Origin: JACPFV01 sp052386975
Lineage (GTDB): Bacteria > Pseudomonadota > Gammaproteobacteria > Nevskiales > Nevskiaceae
Length of the DNA stretch: 5,047 bases
Assembly: GCA_052386975.1 (NCBI GenBank)
Contig: JBQTJQ010000161.1
Coordinates: 1 to 5,047 of the forward strand
Reading direction: 5' to 3'
Positions 4,792-5,047 of the stretch are shown one piece after another. The translations under genes were made by a program, and so were the position numbers. The notes beneath the pieces are model-generated. The model worked only from the letters and a program-made list of their open reading frames with translations, did not search any database and was not told the origin of the DNA. Numbering within the stretch: position 1 is the stretch's first letter; each line of letters starts with the position of its first letter.

Positions 4792-5047
4792 GCACCACCG
4801 TGGCCGGTACGATCCTGCTGCGCCAGCGGCTGCGTGCCGCGCTCGCGCTCCAGCGCGAGCGTGTTAGGCACTACTACGAGCTGTGCAAGCCGCGCGTGGT
4901 CATGCTGATCACCTTCACTGCCGTCGTCGGCATGTTCCTGGCGACGCCGGGCATGGTGCCGCTGCACGTGATTACACTCGGCAGCCTCGGCATCACGCTG
5001 ATGGCGGCCTCGGCCGCGGCCATCAACCAGCTGCTCGATCGCCACGT
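4788..5047 (+). CDS. ctaB: Protohaem IX farnesyltransferase (haem O synthase), N-terminal part, truncated by window edge
   Basis: UbiA-family prenyltransferase that adds a farnesyl group to haem B to give haem O, the substrate of CtaA. The frame is open from GTG 4788 to the window end (86 complete codons). Residues 29-58 read as YYELCKPRVV followed by MLITFTAVVGMFLATPGMVP, the family's signature start with the first membrane span at about 37-53. The second span carries AAINQLLDRH (77-86) with Asn80 and Asp84, the beginning of the NxxxD prenyl-diphosphate/Mg motif, whose second Asp falls beyond the window. ELTKPR is more usual; here it is ELCKPR. About 28 residues, basic and Arg/Leu-rich, precede YYELCKPR. 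The start is coupled to ctaA (GTGA), with TGGA at 4777-4780 as a weak Shine-Dalgarno; GTG 4800 is an alternative. Confidence 0.95.
   Translation, partial: MSTTVAGTILLRQRLRAALALQRERVRHYYELCKPRVVMLITFTAVVGMFLATPGMVPLHVITLGSLGITLMAASAAAINQLLDRH
4838..4863 (+). repeat. Strong inverted repeat within the 5' part of ctaB
   Basis: Arms CGCTCGCGCT (4840-4849) and AGCGCGAGCG (4852-4861) are perfectly complementary around a 2-base CC centre; a G-T wobble and one more C-G pair extend the stem outward to 4838 and 4863. It lies about 50 bases after the ctaB start, in the codons of the Arg/Leu-rich leader (RAALALQRERVR). No T-run follows, so it is not a terminator. It could be a local mRNA structure or chance in GC-rich coding DNA. 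Confidence 0.5.

Noticed and set aside
4491..5045. 184-codon minus-strand frame over the ctaA/ctaB junction
   Set aside because: Antisense low-complexity product; the plus strand encodes CtaB with its signature YYELCKPR and NxxxD motif start.

Overview
The window is a stretch of a proteobacterial aa3-type (haem-copper) cytochrome c oxidase locus. It is very GC-rich, almost fully coding, and every gene matches a known family. The gene order is ctaD (3' end), a tiny membrane protein, ctaG/cox11, ctaE/coxC, a convergent DUF2909 gene, SURF1, a SCO-like gene, ctaA, ctaB (5' end). From memory this is the arrangement of the Pseudomonas/Xanthomonas-type oxidase cluster, so I infer a high-GC gammaproteobacterium. 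A betaproteobacterium is possible but less likely. The window begins and ends inside genes.

Layout. Bases 1-715 encode the C-terminal part of catalytic subunit I. Bases 720-845 encode a 41-residue single-span protein, joined by a GTGA overlap to ctaG (842-1384, copper delivery to CuB). Subunit III follows (1394-2269) with a good Shine-Dalgarno sequence. A compact 48-bp element (2266-2313) separates it from the oppositely oriented DUF2909 gene (2310-2522, minus strand). Only 27 bp lie between the DUF2909 start and SURF1 (2550-3245). SURF1, the SCO-like protein (3242-3814), ctaA (3811-4791) and ctaB (4788 to the end) are chained by 4-base ATGA/GTGA overlaps, which indicates one translationally coupled unit.

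How the genes work together. CtaB converts haem B to haem O and CtaA converts haem O to haem A. SURF1 is thought to help place haem A in subunit I. CtaG/Cox11 delivers copper to CuB in subunit I. The SCO-like protein probably has a thiol-redox role in assembly. CtaD and CtaE are structural subunits of the enzyme.

The least ordinary feature is the 48-bp element at 2266-2313. It consists of two abutting 24-bp REP-like units in inverted orientation. Each starts with GTAG followed by a perfect hairpin, and the units differ by a compensatory base-pair change in the stem. The TAG stop codons of the two converging genes are supplied by the two GTAG ends. Other points of note are the SCO-like protein's missing third copper ligand, the unlisted 41-aa gene, a Tat-like N-terminus on CtaG, and a strong inverted repeat at the start of ctaB. 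I found no RNA gene, CRISPR array, insertion sequence, or evidence of an undescribed multi-gene system.
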